Shown here in pieces: positions 1 through 8,619 of a DNA stretch of 64,000 nucleotides. A model generated the notes under the pieces. The model was given only the letters and a program-made list of their open reading frames with translations. It did no database searches and had not been told where the DNA came from. The position numbers and the translations under genes were made by a program. The stretch lies in NCBI GenBank assembly GCA_004020645.1, contig SAQL01000006.1:1-64000 (forward strand). The letters are read 5' to 3'. The stretch comes from Mesorhizobium sp. GTDB taxonomy: Bacteria; Pseudomonadota; Alphaproteobacteria; Rhizobiales; Rhizobiaceae. Numbering within the stretch: position 1 is the first letter of the stretch; every line of letters starts with the position of its first letter.

Positions 1-105
1 CCTTGCATCAACGGGGGCATCCACACATGACACATGACCGCACCGATCACATGCCTCGACGTTCGAAAATCCCCTTGCATCAACGGGGGCATCCACACAT
101 GACAC
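1..105. repeat. 33-bp direct repeat, two copies 72 bp apart, at the window edge
   Basis: An identical 33-base unit starting CCTTGCATCAACGGGGGCAT lies at 1-33 and 73-105, separated by 39 unrelated bases. Each unit contains a small imperfect hairpin (TTG-CAT-CAA flanked by CCC/GGG). The first copy begins at base 1, so the true unit length and copy number to the left cannot be seen. Two copies alone do not show whether this is the end of a tandem array, a CRISPR-like array or a simple duplication. The stretch 106-417 holds no convincing gene. Confidence 0.7.
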
Positions 106-417
106 TCAGTACCGGTGCGGAAGGGCGGAAGATGACCCTTCGCGGTGGTTCGAATTCACGCCTATGACCCGGTTGAGACGTAGAGCGCTCCATCGCGGTA
201 TAATCCGAGCCCATGCGCCGACCGGCTCCATCGCGCCATAAGGCGACCTTCCCGGCAAGTCTCCAGAGCCGCCCTTCGCGTTACGGCTTCAAGCGACCCC
301 TTGCGGACCATTCCTGACCGTTCTCGAAAGTTGTTACGCCGGGTGAACGGGGAGGTACGTGCAAGTTGGGGTCTGAGCGGGTTGTCAACGCACTTGTCCG
401 CAGCAAGCGCTTCATAA

Positions 418-1080
418 TCATGCAATCGCCTCTGTTGTCCGCGACAGCAGGTCTTCCGCCAGCCGTGACGCGGCCTTCCGTGCATCCTGGCGAGCCGCAT
501 GGTCAATATCGGGCCCAAAGAGGGTCTTCTGGATGATTAGACTGCGGACATCTTCGATACCGATGAAGCGCAACCACGCTTCTATATAGGGTTTTTGAAA
601 GTCGAAGCGCTGCGCCGGAGTGATGGATTGCGCCGCATAGTCGAGACCTCGCGCATGGACGACCACCGCGATCTTATCCCGGAGCAGTCCTCCGAACCCG
701 TGTTCAGGATCGAACGAGAAAAGGATGTCCTTCTGCGATACCAGGTCGATGAAGTGCTTGAGCTTGTAGGGGATGCTGAAATTCCACAGGGGCGTCGACA
801 GCAGGACAATATCCGCCCAGTGCAGTTGTTGCGCCAATTCTTGCAATGTGGCCCATGCCTGCTGTTGAGAAGGGGTGAGCGGCGCGCCGCTGAGCCCCGC
901 ATACTTGGCCAACATCGCGTCCTCACCGAATTCAGGGAGGTCGACATCCCATAGGTCGAGCGTTGAAATCTCCAAGTCGGGTCGCCGAGCACGACAGCTT
1001 TGAACAAAGGCCTCGGCGACCTCACGCGAGGCGGAACGCTCTTTGCGGGGCGAGGAAACGATATGCAGTAGCTTGGTCAT
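418..1080 (-). CDS. azoR: FMN-dependent NADH-azoreductase (flavodoxin-like fold)
   Basis: A 220-residue protein of the AzoR/flavodoxin_2 family. These are homodimeric cytoplasmic enzymes that use NADH and FMN to reduce azo bonds and quinones by two electrons. The N-terminal strand and phosphate-binding loop (SSPRKERSAS, residues 9-18) and the flavin-contacting segment PLWNFSIPYKLKHFID (residues 97-112) are typical. Length is close to the family's usual 200-215. The ATG at 1080 follows AAGGA at normal spacing. It is divergent from a LysR regulator across a 98-bp AT-rich gap, the usual layout for a regulator and its target, so quinone or electrophile induction through that regulator is likely but inferred. 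The physiological substrate cannot be read from the sequence. Confidence 0.88.
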   Translation of the reverse strand: MTKLLHIVSSPRKERSASREVAEAFVQSCRARRPDLEISTLDLWDVDLPEFGEDAMLAKYAGLSGAPLTPSQQQAWATLQELAQQLHWADIVLLSTPLWNFSIPYKLKHFIDLVSQKDILFSFDPEHGFGGLLRDKIAVVVHARGLDYAAQSITPAQRFDFQKPYIEAWLRFIGIEDVRSLIIQKTLFGPDIDHAARQDARKAASRLAEDLLSRTTEAIA

Positions 1081-1178
1081 GGATCATCCTTGCTCATTGT
1101 GACGAACCGCATTGCGTCATATTTTAATTCGATATAAAAATTGAGATTATATCCAATATTCATCATGGATCAGAATAT
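1081..1178. promoter_or_regulatory. Divergent azoR/LysR control region
   Basis: These 98 bases between two divergent start codons are markedly AT-rich against the GC-rich surroundings. They hold overlapping ATAT...ATAT dyads around 1119-1161, including ATATTTTAATTCGATAT, with the T-N11-A look expected of LysR-type binding sites. Site boundaries are inferred. Confidence 0.45.
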
Positions 1179-2042
1179 ATGTTGGAATTGGTCCTGCTCA
1201 GGACGTTCGTCGCCGTGTTCGACGAAGGCGGCTTCAGTCGGGCAGCAGCGCGACTGAACCTTACGCAGTCGGCCGTCAGTGGGCACCTGCGCCGTCTCGA
1301 AGAGCAGGTCGGAAAGCCGTTACTCAACAGGACGACGCGCTCGCTGGAGATGACACCCGATGGCGAGCGCCTGCTCGCCTATGCCCGGGCGATGCTCGCC
1401 CTTAACCGGGATGCTTTGGCCGATCTGGCGCAGGCACCCTTTCACGGCAGAGTTCGCGTCGGCCTCTCGGAAGACTTCGCACAGGTTCCCATCCTTCGCG
1501 CCTTGCAGGCATTCGGCGCTGATCGCCGCGGATTGCAGGTCGATGTGCAAGTCGGGATTCCGGGTGCGCTCCTCTCGAAGATGAAGGAGGGCAATATCGA
1601 ACTGGTGCTCGGATCACAGTGTGAGGGTGAGGAGATGGGGCGCCTGCTGTGGCGGGAGCCTCTTGTCTGGGCGTGGGCGGATCATACCGGCGTGGATCTT
1701 CCCGACCCGCTGCCATTGGCCGTGTTGCCGGAACCTTGCCCCTACAGGGAAGTTGCCCTTGAACGGCTTGCCAAGGCCGGGATCAGCCAGCGCACGGTGA
1801 TGATCTGCGCCAGCAACGCCAGCCTGAGGGCGGCTGCCATCTCAGGCTTCGCTGTAGCGCCGATGATCGTCAGTCAGCTGAGAAACGGCCTGGTCAGGGT
1901 GCCCGAAAGCTACGGCCTGCCGGAGTTGCCAGAAGCGCAGTTCAGGCTATTTGCCGCATCGAAAGGCGATACTTCCGTCCTCGAAGAACTGGCGGAGGCC
2001 ATCATAAACGCCGTTCCTCGAAGACACGCTGGCGAGGAGTGA
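1179..2042 (+). CDS. LysR-family transcriptional regulator
   Basis: A complete 287-residue LysR-type regulator. The winged helix-turn-helix occupies about residues 1-60 (LRTFVAVFDEGGFSRAAARL, then LTQSAVSGHLRRLEEQVGKP), and a periplasmic-binding-like effector domain fills the rest. The ATG at 1179 is the only start that keeps the whole HTH. The gene is divergent from azoR and probably controls it and itself. The effector domain gives no clue to the ligand. The tail after the start codon is intact, unlike the LysR remnant downstream. Confidence 0.85.
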   Translation: MLELVLLRTFVAVFDEGGFSRAAARLNLTQSAVSGHLRRLEEQVGKPLLNRTTRSLEMTPDGERLLAYARAMLALNRDALADLAQAPFHGRVRVGLSEDFAQVPILRALQAFGADRRGLQVDVQVGIPGALLSKMKEGNIELVLGSQCEGEEMGRLLWREPLVWAWADHTGVDLPDPLPLAVLPEPCPYREVALERLAKAGISQRTVMICASNASLRAAAISGFAVAPMIVSQLRNGLVRVPESYGLPELPEAQFRLFAASKGDTSVLEELAEAIINAVPRRHAGEE

Positions 2043-2153
2043 TCCTGAACTCGCACCAACGTCTGCTTTATGGCCAGTTCCGAATGTCCAGAAATGGCGC
2101 GACTGCGCCTATTACCGTGCTCATCACGCGAGCCGAAATCAGCAACCTGTTGA

Positions 2154-2548
2154 ACGTACCCCTATAGTCGGCTCCAGAGGCGCTACAACGTGGCCGACTG
2201 GATGGCCGCGCGTCTGGACGCGGCGAGTTTCGTTTACCGGACCAACAGCGTCGTCAACCAACTTGTGGCGGCGCGCCTGGGCATGGGGCTAGCTGTCCCG
2301 CCCTGCTATCTCGGCGATCTCGAACCGGGTCTGGTGCGGGTGACCCCGAACCCATCCCGGAACTTGTCCGCGAACTGTGGTTGGTCACGCATTCGGACCT
2401 GAAGACTACCGCTCGGGTCCGCGCCTTCTTCGAAGTCGTAGGAGGGGAACTTGCCAGGGAGCGAGCGCTCATTTCGGGATCCGTTGGATGCGGTGGGAAA
2501 AGCCCAAAGCAAACGGACGGGTTCGTCCAAGATTCAGGCGTCCTTTAA
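2154..2548 (+). pseudogene. C-terminal remnant of a second LysR regulator, frameshifted
   Basis: Two overlapping frames together encode the end of a LysR effector domain. From 2154 one frame reads RRYNVADWMAARLDAASFVY then AARLGMGLAVPPCYLGDLEPGL. Around 2342-2350 the homology moves to another frame reading PIPELVRELWLVTHSDLKTT and ending at the TAA at 2546-2548. A stop at 2151 precedes the fragment, and no HTH-coding DNA lies upstream. It is therefore a 5'-truncated, frameshifted relic and not the tail of the intact LysR gene at 1179-2042. Confidence 0.7.
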
Positions 2549-2672
2549 TTCACCGCAGCAATATGGACCCTCATCGCCAACCACGAGATGGCTACGCCGT
2601 CTCGGGCTGATACTTGGGTAAGAGGGTGTCACGTCTCATAGGAACTAAAGCCGTGGCGGCGCAAAATTTTTC

Positions 2673-2704
2673 GGGGCCGGACACCTGGCCGGCAGGCCGG
2701 CCCC
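2673..2704 (-). terminator. Likely hairpin terminator of the DUF302 gene
   Basis: GGGGCCGG at 2673-2680 pairs perfectly with CCGGCCCC at 2697-2704, just beyond the stop of the minus-strand DUF302 gene at 2715. On the minus strand the stem is followed by GAAAAATTTT, so the U-run is imperfect and the terminator call is moderate. Confidence 0.45.
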
Positions 2705-2714
2705 GCTTCAAGCG

Positions 2715-3200
2715 TCATTTCTCGATGCTGGAGGTGACGGACTGGATCACTTCGGTCGCCATCTTGAATTCCTTGGTGCGGCTTTCGATGCCGTGACGCC
2801 TGGCGATGTAGTCGAAGTCGGTGTAGGCCGCGTAGACCGAGCCATCAGCCGTCTGGTAAACGACGACGCGCACCGGCCAGTCGAGGCCGGCTTTCGGGTT
2901 CGCGGTGATGAAGGTCGTGCCGAGTGCCGGGTTGCCGAACATGATGAGCCGCGACGGCCTGACGACATTACCGGCGGCGTTGCCGAGCTTGGCTTGGTCG
3001 ATGACACCGAACAACGTGATGCCCTTGTCGGCGACATCCTTCTTGATCCGCGACACGGTCTCTGCAACCGAATAGCCGCTCTTGACTGTGACGACGCCGT
3101 CTGACGCCGTCTCAGCATTCGCCTGGGCCAGAAACCCCGGGGTGGCAAGCGTCAGGACAAGCGCCGTCGCCGCGAGGGTCGATTTGACTGAATTGATCAT
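2715..3200 (-). CDS. Secreted DUF302 protein
   Basis: A 161-residue exported protein. A signal peptide (MINSVKSTLAATALVLTLAT, ending near QANA) precedes a DUF302 domain whose core reads DKGITLFGVIDQAKLGNAAG, followed by GNPALGTTFITANPKAGLDWP. DUF302 proteins are small alpha/beta periplasmic or soluble proteins with no established reaction. The ATG at 3200 is preferred over an in-frame upstream ATG at 3347, because it starts exactly at the signal peptide and has GGAGA upstream. It stands alone between a LysR relic and an MFS gene, so context does not define its job. Confidence 0.75.
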   Translation of the reverse strand: MINSVKSTLAATALVLTLATPGFLAQANAETASDGVVTVKSGYSVAETVSRIKKDVADKGITLFGVIDQAKLGNAAGNVVRPSRLIMFGNPALGTTFITANPKAGLDWPVRVVVYQTADGSVYAAYTDFDYIARRHGIESRTKEFKMATEVIQSVTSSIEK

Positions 3201-3378
3201 TTTTCTTTCTCCGTGAGTGAAGCCGGTCCGATGACAGGCTGGAAGAAAGGATGCGGAAAGGCTCGGCGGATTGATAATGCCGTTTGCTGCCTGAATTGAT
3301 GAGTGCGGCGTATGGCTGGCAGGTTCCATGGAAATGCCGCCGCTCATTAGCGGCGGTAAACGTCGAGGTGAAGCGGGA

Positions 3379-4599
3379 TCAGACGCGTGGCGCCGTCAGC
3401 GGGCGGGCGATTATCGTTGCCGCGATCAGGGCGGCGACGAGAACAACAACACAAGCGGTCCAGCCGAGCCGGTCATAGACCTGGCCGAGGACAAAGCTGC
3501 CGACCAACCCGCCGGAATAGTATGAAGCAAGGTAGATACCGCTCGCAGCGGCCTTGTCGCGGGCGGCGACGCGGCTGACATGGCCGGTCGTGATCGCCTG
3601 CGCCAAGAATGTTCCGATGGCAATCAGCGCCATGCCCGCAAGAACGATCGGCAGATTTGGAGTGAGCAGCGCCAGAAGGCCGGCGATGGCAATCCCGAGC
3701 GTCAGGACGATGCCGCTGGCCGGGCCGAACCGCCTTGCCACGCGGCCGGCGAGCGGGGTTGTCAGCATCGACGGCAGAAATACGAAATAAACGAGACCGA
3801 GCGCCATCGGCGACAGGGCCAGCGGTGCTGCGGCCAGTTGGAAATTCACATAGGTAAATGTGCCGATGAAGACGAACAGGATCAGGAAGCCGATCGCGAA
3901 GCTGCCGCGCAGTTCTCGGTTCTTAAAGTGGGCTTTCCAGGCGCCACCTACGGGAGGGTGGTCGGCGTCGATTCGCATCATGCGGTCGGTCTTCTTCAGA
4001 GTCAGCCAGACCAGCAACGCGCCGGCAATATTTAGGGCAGCGAAGGTCAGGAAGTTGATCGAGATGCCAAAGCCGTCCGCAACAGCCGCCGAAAGGATGC
4101 GGCCGAAAAAATTGCTGGCGACGTTTCCGGTGACGTAGGCGGCGAGCGCGCCTGCCGCCTGGCCGGGTGAGAAATGCTCGGCGAGGTAGGCGATCGTCAG
4201 CGTGAAGGCCGCCGACATGCACAGGCCCTGCAGGACGCGCAGGAGGGCAAACATTGCGATGCTGTCGGTCATCGAAAGTAGCGCGGTCGGTATGGCGAGC
4301 ACGACAAGGCTGAACCATATCCCGTTGCGCCGGTCGATGTTGCGGCCGAGTAGCGCCACCGCGACGCCGGCGATCGCCATTCCAAAGGTGCTGGCGTTCA
4401 CCGCGAAACCCATCGTCGCGCGGCTGACGCTGAATTTGACGACGAGCGAGGGAAGGATCGCCTGCGCGGCGAAAAGGTCGACGAGCGTCAGAAATGCGAT
4501 CAAGGCAATGATGCCGAAGCGCAGGCTGTCCGTCGACACCCTGCGGAGCCTCGAGGCAACGGCTTCGTCATAGCTGGCCATCGGAATTTTTCCGTGCAT
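3379..4599 (-). CDS. MFS transporter, drug-efflux type
   Basis: A 406-residue 12-helix major facilitator superfamily protein. The first helix (FGIIALIAFLTLVDLFAAQA), the loop motif GRNIDRRNGIW after helix 2, and the second-half repeat GRVARRFGPASG support an MFS exporter of the YnfM/AraJ-like group. Substrate cannot be assigned. The ATG at 4599 follows GGGAG at good spacing; an internal ATG at 4581 is possible. It lies downstream of the secreted cupin gene on the same strand with a 74-nt gap, so the two could be co-transcribed. Confidence 0.8.
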   Translation of the reverse strand: MHGKIPMASYDEAVASRLRRVSTDSLRFGIIALIAFLTLVDLFAAQAILPSLVVKFSVSRATMGFAVNASTFGMAIAGVAVALLGRNIDRRNGIWFSLVVLAIPTALLSMTDSIAMFALLRVLQGLCMSAAFTLTIAYLAEHFSPGQAAGALAAYVTGNVASNFFGRILSAAVADGFGISINFLTFAALNIAGALLVWLTLKKTDRMMRIDADHPPVGGAWKAHFKNRELRGSFAIGFLILFVFIGTFTYVNFQLAAAPLALSPMALGLVYFVFLPSMLTTPLAGRVARRFGPASGIVLTLGIAIAGLLALLTPNLPIVLAGMALIAIGTFLAQAITTGHVSRVAARDKAAASGIYLASYYSGGLVGSFVLGQVYDRLGWTACVVVLVAALIAATIIARPLTAPRV

Positions 4600-4673
4600 G
4601 GTTCGACGCTCCCGAAGGGGACCGGGAACGCCGATGGAGGTTGAGGGTTAATAAGCGGGACGCTGCGGTCCGA

Positions 4674-5174
4674 TTACATCGCGTCGTGGGCGTCCATGTC
4701 CGGCGGCAGGATGTCGGCCGAATAGAGCACGGCAGGAACCGAACCGTTGTTCTTCCACCAATGCGCGAGCTGGCCGAACTCGGCGGTGGCTTCGCCGGCC
4801 TTGTGCTCGATCGCCACCTTGCAGGTGTTGCTGTATTCGCTGATCGCGCCCTCGACGACCAGGATATTTGCCGGACGCGTGGAGTGGTCGTGCCACGGCA
4901 CGACGCCGCCGGGCTGCACGACGAGCTTGCGCAGACGGAACCTATTGCCCTTCCAGGCGTCGCCCTTCGTGCTGAGGTCGATCGTGCTGATGACCTCGTC
5001 GGTGACGCCTTCCGGCGCGCTCGGCATCGACTGCACGGCATTGGTGGCGACCTGGTCGACCGGGCATTCGCCGGCGTGGGCAGGTGCTACAGCGAAAGCC
5101 GCGGCCGAAGCGAGCAGGCCGAACGCAAGAACAAGTTTGATCGGGTTGCGAGGTGCTATGACTTTCAAAAACAT
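4674..5174 (-). CDS. Secreted cupin-domain protein
   Basis: A 166-residue protein with a cleavable signal peptide (LVLAFGLLASAAAFAVAPAHA, residues 14-34) and a single cupin barrel. The cupin motif PGGVVPWHDHSTRPANILVV carries the two histidines (HDH) expected to bind a metal, and the second motif is partial. This points to a periplasmic metal-binding small-molecule protein. Many such exported cupins have no known reaction. The two cysteines (GECP near the mature N-terminus and NTCKV) could form a disulphide. It sits upstream of the MFS gene in the same direction. Confidence 0.72.
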   Translation of the reverse strand: MFLKVIAPRNPIKLVLAFGLLASAAAFAVAPAHAGECPVDQVATNAVQSMPSAPEGVTDEVISTIDLSTKGDAWKGNRFRLRKLVVQPGGVVPWHDHSTRPANILVVEGAISEYSNTCKVAIEHKAGEATAEFGQLAHWWKNNGSVPAVLYSADILPPDMDAHDAM

Positions 5175-5372
5175 TTTGCGGTTCTCCTTTTATCGAGCCC
5201 GGCAATGGGAATTCATGCGGGGCGTGATGTGGAGATTGGGCGAGCACGGCTGCCAAGAGAAATGCCGGGTACTTCTGAATTCCATAGCCTGAAGCTATCG
5301 CGTGAGCCCGGGCGCAGTCGTACCGGCTCGCCGAACCGCAGGCGTAATCCTGCGTAGTCGACGGAGTTTCGA

Positions 5373-6287
5373 TTACGCGGCGGAACGGCGCATCGAAACC
5401 GGTGATGCGCCCTCTGCCCAGCCATAGGACTTGACCGCACCGACAAATGTCGACACCGCGGGCGAGAAGCGGCGGCCAGCGACGGTGACGAGGCACACAT
5501 CGCGGGTCACCTCCGGCTCTGTCACCGGCCGCACCTGCAGCCCTGGAATCACGGCGGTGTATTCAGGGAGGAAACAGATGCCGAGCCCTCCGGCAACCAT
5601 GTTCTGGATCCAGTCCTCTCGCTCGCTTGAATAGGAGATGCGAAGCTTCACTCCGCGCTCGACGCAAAGATGAGAGAGATGGTCCCAATACTCGCAGTTG
5701 ACGCGTCTCAGATAGATCTCGCCGTCGATCGCGCTGATTGGCACGGTCTCGTGCTGCGTCAGCCGATGGCCGGTCGGGAACGCCAGCATGAAGCGTTCGC
5801 GAAAGAGTGGCGTCACGTCGAAGCGTTCCGGGAACTTTTCGCTCGACGACATGATTGCGACGTCGACTTCGCCCGCCTCGAGCAGTTGTGAGAGCCGGCT
5901 TGGTACCCCTTCAACCAACTGCAATTGAATTCCCTTGTGGCGCATGTTGAAATCGGTGAGCAAACCGGTGAAGCGGCGCGGGCCGATCGTGCACATGATG
6001 CCGACCTTCAGATGCGCGTCCTTGAGGCAAAGGAAGCGCGAGGCTTCCTGATGCACGCCGCTCAGTTCATCGAGGATCTGTTGGAAACGCGGCCGAAGCA
6101 GCGCGCCAAGGTCGGTGATGTGGGTCAGATTGCGCTCGCGCCGGAACAAAAGGCCGCCGACCTCGTCCTCGAGCTGCTGGATCGCGCGGCTGAGCGCCGG
6201 CTGGGTGACGTTGCATTTCTCGGCGGCGCGCGTGAAGTTCCGCGTATCGCAGACGGCGAGGAAATATCGGATGTGGTGGATGTCCAT
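5373..6287 (-). CDS. LysR-family regulator, probable regulator of bdhA
   Basis: A 304-residue LysR-type regulator with a canonical N-terminal HTH (MDIHHIRYFLAVCDTRNFTR, then VTQPALSRAIQQLEDEVGG) of the CysB/GltC-like kind and a full effector-binding domain. The start at 6287 gives the standard N-terminus. It is divergent from the 3-hydroxybutyrate dehydrogenase gene across 147 bp containing a perfect inverted repeat, which suggests it controls the bdhA-patatin pair. The inducer is unknown; 3-hydroxybutyrate or acetoacetate would be a natural guess from context only. Confidence 0.85.
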   Translation of the reverse strand: MDIHHIRYFLAVCDTRNFTRAAEKCNVTQPALSRAIQQLEDEVGGLLFRRERNLTHITDLGALLRPRFQQILDELSGVHQEASRFLCLKDAHLKVGIMCTIGPRRFTGLLTDFNMRHKGIQLQLVEGVPSRLSQLLEAGEVDVAIMSSSEKFPERFDVTPLFRERFMLAFPTGHRLTQHETVPISAIDGEIYLRRVNCEYWDHLSHLCVERGVKLRISYSSEREDWIQNMVAGGLGICFLPEYTAVIPGLQVRPVTEPEVTRDVCLVTVAGRRFSPAVSTFVGAVKSYGWAEGASPVSMRRSAA

Positions 6288-6367
6288 GCCAATCCCCTAG
6301 CGCGCCCGAGCCTTCTCCAGCCAATGCAATGGACGCATGGATTTCATAGCACAGCGGCATTTTATTG

Positions 6368-6386
6368 TTGAGCGCGTATCGCTCAA
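6368..6386. promoter_or_regulatory. Inverted repeat between the LysR gene and bdhA, probable operator
   Basis: TTGAGCG-CGTAT-CGCTCAA is a perfect 7-bp dyad with a 5-bp centre, located between the divergent lysR (starts 6287) and bdhA (starts 6435) genes. Position and symmetry fit a LysR recognition site. No binding data can be inferred. Confidence 0.5.
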
Positions 6387-6434
6387 GGTCCCGCAGAACA
6401 GCCGCAGCGTTGCGGCACATCAACGGAGACCGAA

Positions 6435-7265
6435 ATGCTCAACGTCAGCAAACCTGAAACCGATACGCTTGCGATGCGCCGCCCCCTGGAAGGCCGGACG
6501 GCCATCGTGACCGGCTCGACCAGCGGCATCGGCCTCGGCATCGCCCGCGCCCTGGCGCAGAACGGTGCGGCCGTCATGCTGAACGGGTTCGGGGATCCGG
6601 TGGAAATCGAAACGCAGCGTGCCGCCTTGGCCGAGGAAAATGATGTCGACGTCGCTTACGACAACGCCGACATGTCGAACCGCGACGCTATCCACATGAT
6701 GGTGGAACGGGCCGTTGCACGCTTCGGCCAGATCGACATCGTGATCAACAACGCGGGCATACAGCATGTTGCGCCAGTCAGCGAATTTCCCGTCGCCAAA
6801 TGGGACTCGATCCTGGCGATCAACCTGAGTTCGGCTTTCCATCTGATCCAGGCGACCTTCGAGCCGATGAAGGGTCGCGGCTATGGCCGCATCATCAACA
6901 TCGCTTCCGCCCACGGGCTGATCGCCTCGCCGTTCAAATCAGCCTATGTCGCCGCCAAGCACGGCATGGTCGGGTTGACGAAGGTGGTCGCACTCGAGGG
7001 CGCCGAGTACGGCGTGACTTCGAACGCGATCTGTCCAGGCTATGTCTGGACGCCGCTCGTCGAGAAACAAATCGAGGATCAGGCGAAGTCGCACAACATC
7101 GCCCGCGACGCCGTTATCCGCGACATCTTTCTGAAGAACCAGCCGACCAGGCGCTTTGCGACTGTGGAGGAGATGGGAGCGCTTGCGGTGTTTCTCTGCA
7201 GCGACTGCGCAGCTTCGATCACCGGCACAGCCTTGCCGGTCGACGGCGGCTGGACTGCGCACTGA
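6435..7265 (+). CDS. bdhA: D-3-hydroxybutyrate dehydrogenase
   Basis: A 276-residue short-chain dehydrogenase that interconverts D-3-hydroxybutyrate and acetoacetate with NAD, the step that feeds polyhydroxybutyrate breakdown products into central metabolism. Visible features are the Rossmann glycine motif TGSTSGIG (residues 26-33), NNAG, and the catalytic pair Y171/K175 (SAYVAAKHG). The C-terminal stretch PGYVWTPLVEKQIEDQAKSH is characteristic of bacterial 3-hydroxybutyrate dehydrogenases. The start follows GGAGA. A patatin-like lipase follows after 51 nt on the same strand, and a LysR gene is divergent upstream, so the pair looks like one regulated unit for storage-polymer or lipid use. Confidence 0.88.
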   Translation: MLNVSKPETDTLAMRRPLEGRTAIVTGSTSGIGLGIARALAQNGAAVMLNGFGDPVEIETQRAALAEENDVDVAYDNADMSNRDAIHMMVERAVARFGQIDIVINNAGIQHVAPVSEFPVAKWDSILAINLSSAFHLIQATFEPMKGRGYGRIINIASAHGLIASPFKSAYVAAKHGMVGLTKVVALEGAEYGVTSNAICPGYVWTPLVEKQIEDQAKSHNIARDAVIRDIFLKNQPTRRFATVEEMGALAVFLCSDCAASITGTALPVDGGWTAH

Positions 7266-7316
7266 GCGCGCCGTCATCGTCAAAACGTCTGCAATTTTAC
7301 GCGAGGAGGGTACCCG

Positions 7317-8402
7317 ATGAACACTCATGCCGACGTTGTGAAGCTTGCCTCCAGCCAATCGGAACCGGCCGCGCCCAGCGTGGTCCGCGGGAAGCGGACG
7401 ATCAACCTCGCGCTTCAGGGCGGAGGCGCGCACGGCGCCTTCACATGGGGTGTCATCGATCGGCTCCTTGACGAGGAGAACTTGTCCTTCGAGGGGGCAG
7501 TCGCCACCAGCGCCGGGGCCATGAACGCGGCGGTGCTTGCCTACGGGCTTGCCGAAGGCGGACGGCGCGGCGCGCAGAAGGCGCTTGCGAATTTCTGGCG
7601 CCGCGTCAGCCACGCGGCGGCCTTCAGCCCTCTGCAGCCGACCCTGCTTGACAAGATGGCCGGGTCGCGTTCGCTCGAATACTCCCCGGCCTTCCTGATG
7701 CTCGACATGGTGACGCGGTTGATGTCGCCCTATCAGTTCAATCCCTTGAATTTCAATCCGCTGAAAAACGTTCTCGAGCAGTCTATCGATCTCGATGCCG
7801 TCCGCATGTCGCGCTGTCCTCTGAAACTCAGCATCTGCGCGACCAATGTGCGGACCGGGAAGGTCAAGGTTTTCTCCAATGACGAGCTGTCGATCGACGC
7901 CATCATGGCGTCGGCATGCCTGCCGTTCCTGTTCCAAGCCGTCGAGATCGACGGCGAGGCCTATTGGGACGGCGGTTACATGGGAAATCCGGCAATCTTC
8001 CCGCTGATCTATTCCTGCGACACGCCGGACGTGCTGATCGTACACATCAATCCTATAGAACGCGCCGAACTGCCGCGCTCGGCGACGGATATCCTTAATC
8101 GCATCAACGAGATAAGCTTCAACTCTTCGCTTTTGCGGGAAATGCGGGCGATCGCCTTCGTCACGCAACTGATCGACTCGGACGCCGGCCAGGCGCTCGA
8201 CCTCAAGCGCATCTTCGTCCACGGCATTTCGGATGACGAGACCATGAAAAAGCTTGGCGTCTCCAGCAAGCTCAATGCCGATTGGGGCCTGCTTACGGAT
8301 CTTCGCGACCGCGGCCGTGAACGCGCCGAGGAATGGCTCGAAGCCAACTATAACCACATCGGACAGCGTTCGACGGTGGACATCCACGAACGCTATCTCT
8401 GA
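7317..8402 (+). CDS. Patatin-like phospholipase, co-transcribed with bdhA
   Basis: A 361-residue patatin-family serine hydrolase. The oxyanion-hole loop LQGGGAHGAF lies near residue 32. The nucleophile elbow reads ATSAG, with the serine at about residue 65; the usual first glycine of GxSxG is alanine here. The catalytic aspartate is in DGG at residue 218. The family hydrolyses acyl esters of lipids. Pairing with 3-hydroxybutyrate dehydrogenase suggests a role around polyhydroxybutyrate granules or membrane lipid turnover, but this is inference. There is no signal peptide. A strong terminator follows the stop codon by about 45 bases. Confidence 0.82.
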   Translation: MNTHADVVKLASSQSEPAAPSVVRGKRTINLALQGGGAHGAFTWGVIDRLLDEENLSFEGAVATSAGAMNAAVLAYGLAEGGRRGAQKALANFWRRVSHAAAFSPLQPTLLDKMAGSRSLEYSPAFLMLDMVTRLMSPYQFNPLNFNPLKNVLEQSIDLDAVRMSRCPLKLSICATNVRTGKVKVFSNDELSIDAIMASACLPFLFQAVEIDGEAYWDGGYMGNPAIFPLIYSCDTPDVLIVHINPIERAELPRSATDILNRINEISFNSSLLREMRAIAFVTQLIDSDAGQALDLKRIFVHGISDDETMKKLGVSSKLNADWGLLTDLRDRGRERAEEWLEANYNHIGQRSTVDIHERYL

Positions 8403-8447
8403 CAACAACTCCCGGCCGGCATTATCCCCTCTGGATGCCGGTTTGCT

Positions 8448-8482
8448 GAGCCCTCCGGCAACCCTCCCGGAGGGCTCTTTTT
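8448..8482 (+). terminator. Rho-independent terminator after the bdhA-patatin unit
   Basis: A perfect 11-bp stem, GAGCCCTCCGG at 8448-8458 with CCGGAGGGCTC at 8467-8477, an 8-nt loop and TTTTT at 8478-8482. It separates the bdhA-patatin unit from the bufferin operon. Confidence 0.92.
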
Positions 8483-8619
8483 ATGCAGCCGGCGCATACA
8501 GCGCGTCTATCGAAACCATGCCAAGACAGCATTTCAGTTGATGGCTGCGATCGAAGAGAGTGGCTTCAGACGGGCTGATCGCCGGTCTGAACCAAACACA
8601 AACCCAGGAGACGGAAATC

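Noticed and set aside
61..100. tRNA 3' end suggested by GTTCGAAA near 61-68 and CATCCA near 90-95
   Set aside because: The flanking bases do not form a T stem or an acceptor stem, and no anticodon arm can be placed upstream.
1..105. CRISPR array at the left edge
   Set aside because: Only two units are visible, the unit boundary is cut by the window and no cas gene is present, so it is reported as a direct repeat only.
6939..8408. 489-codon minus-strand frame covering bdhA and the patatin gene
   Set aside because: It lies antisense to two well-supported genes, has no family resemblance and crosses an intergenic ribosome-binding site.
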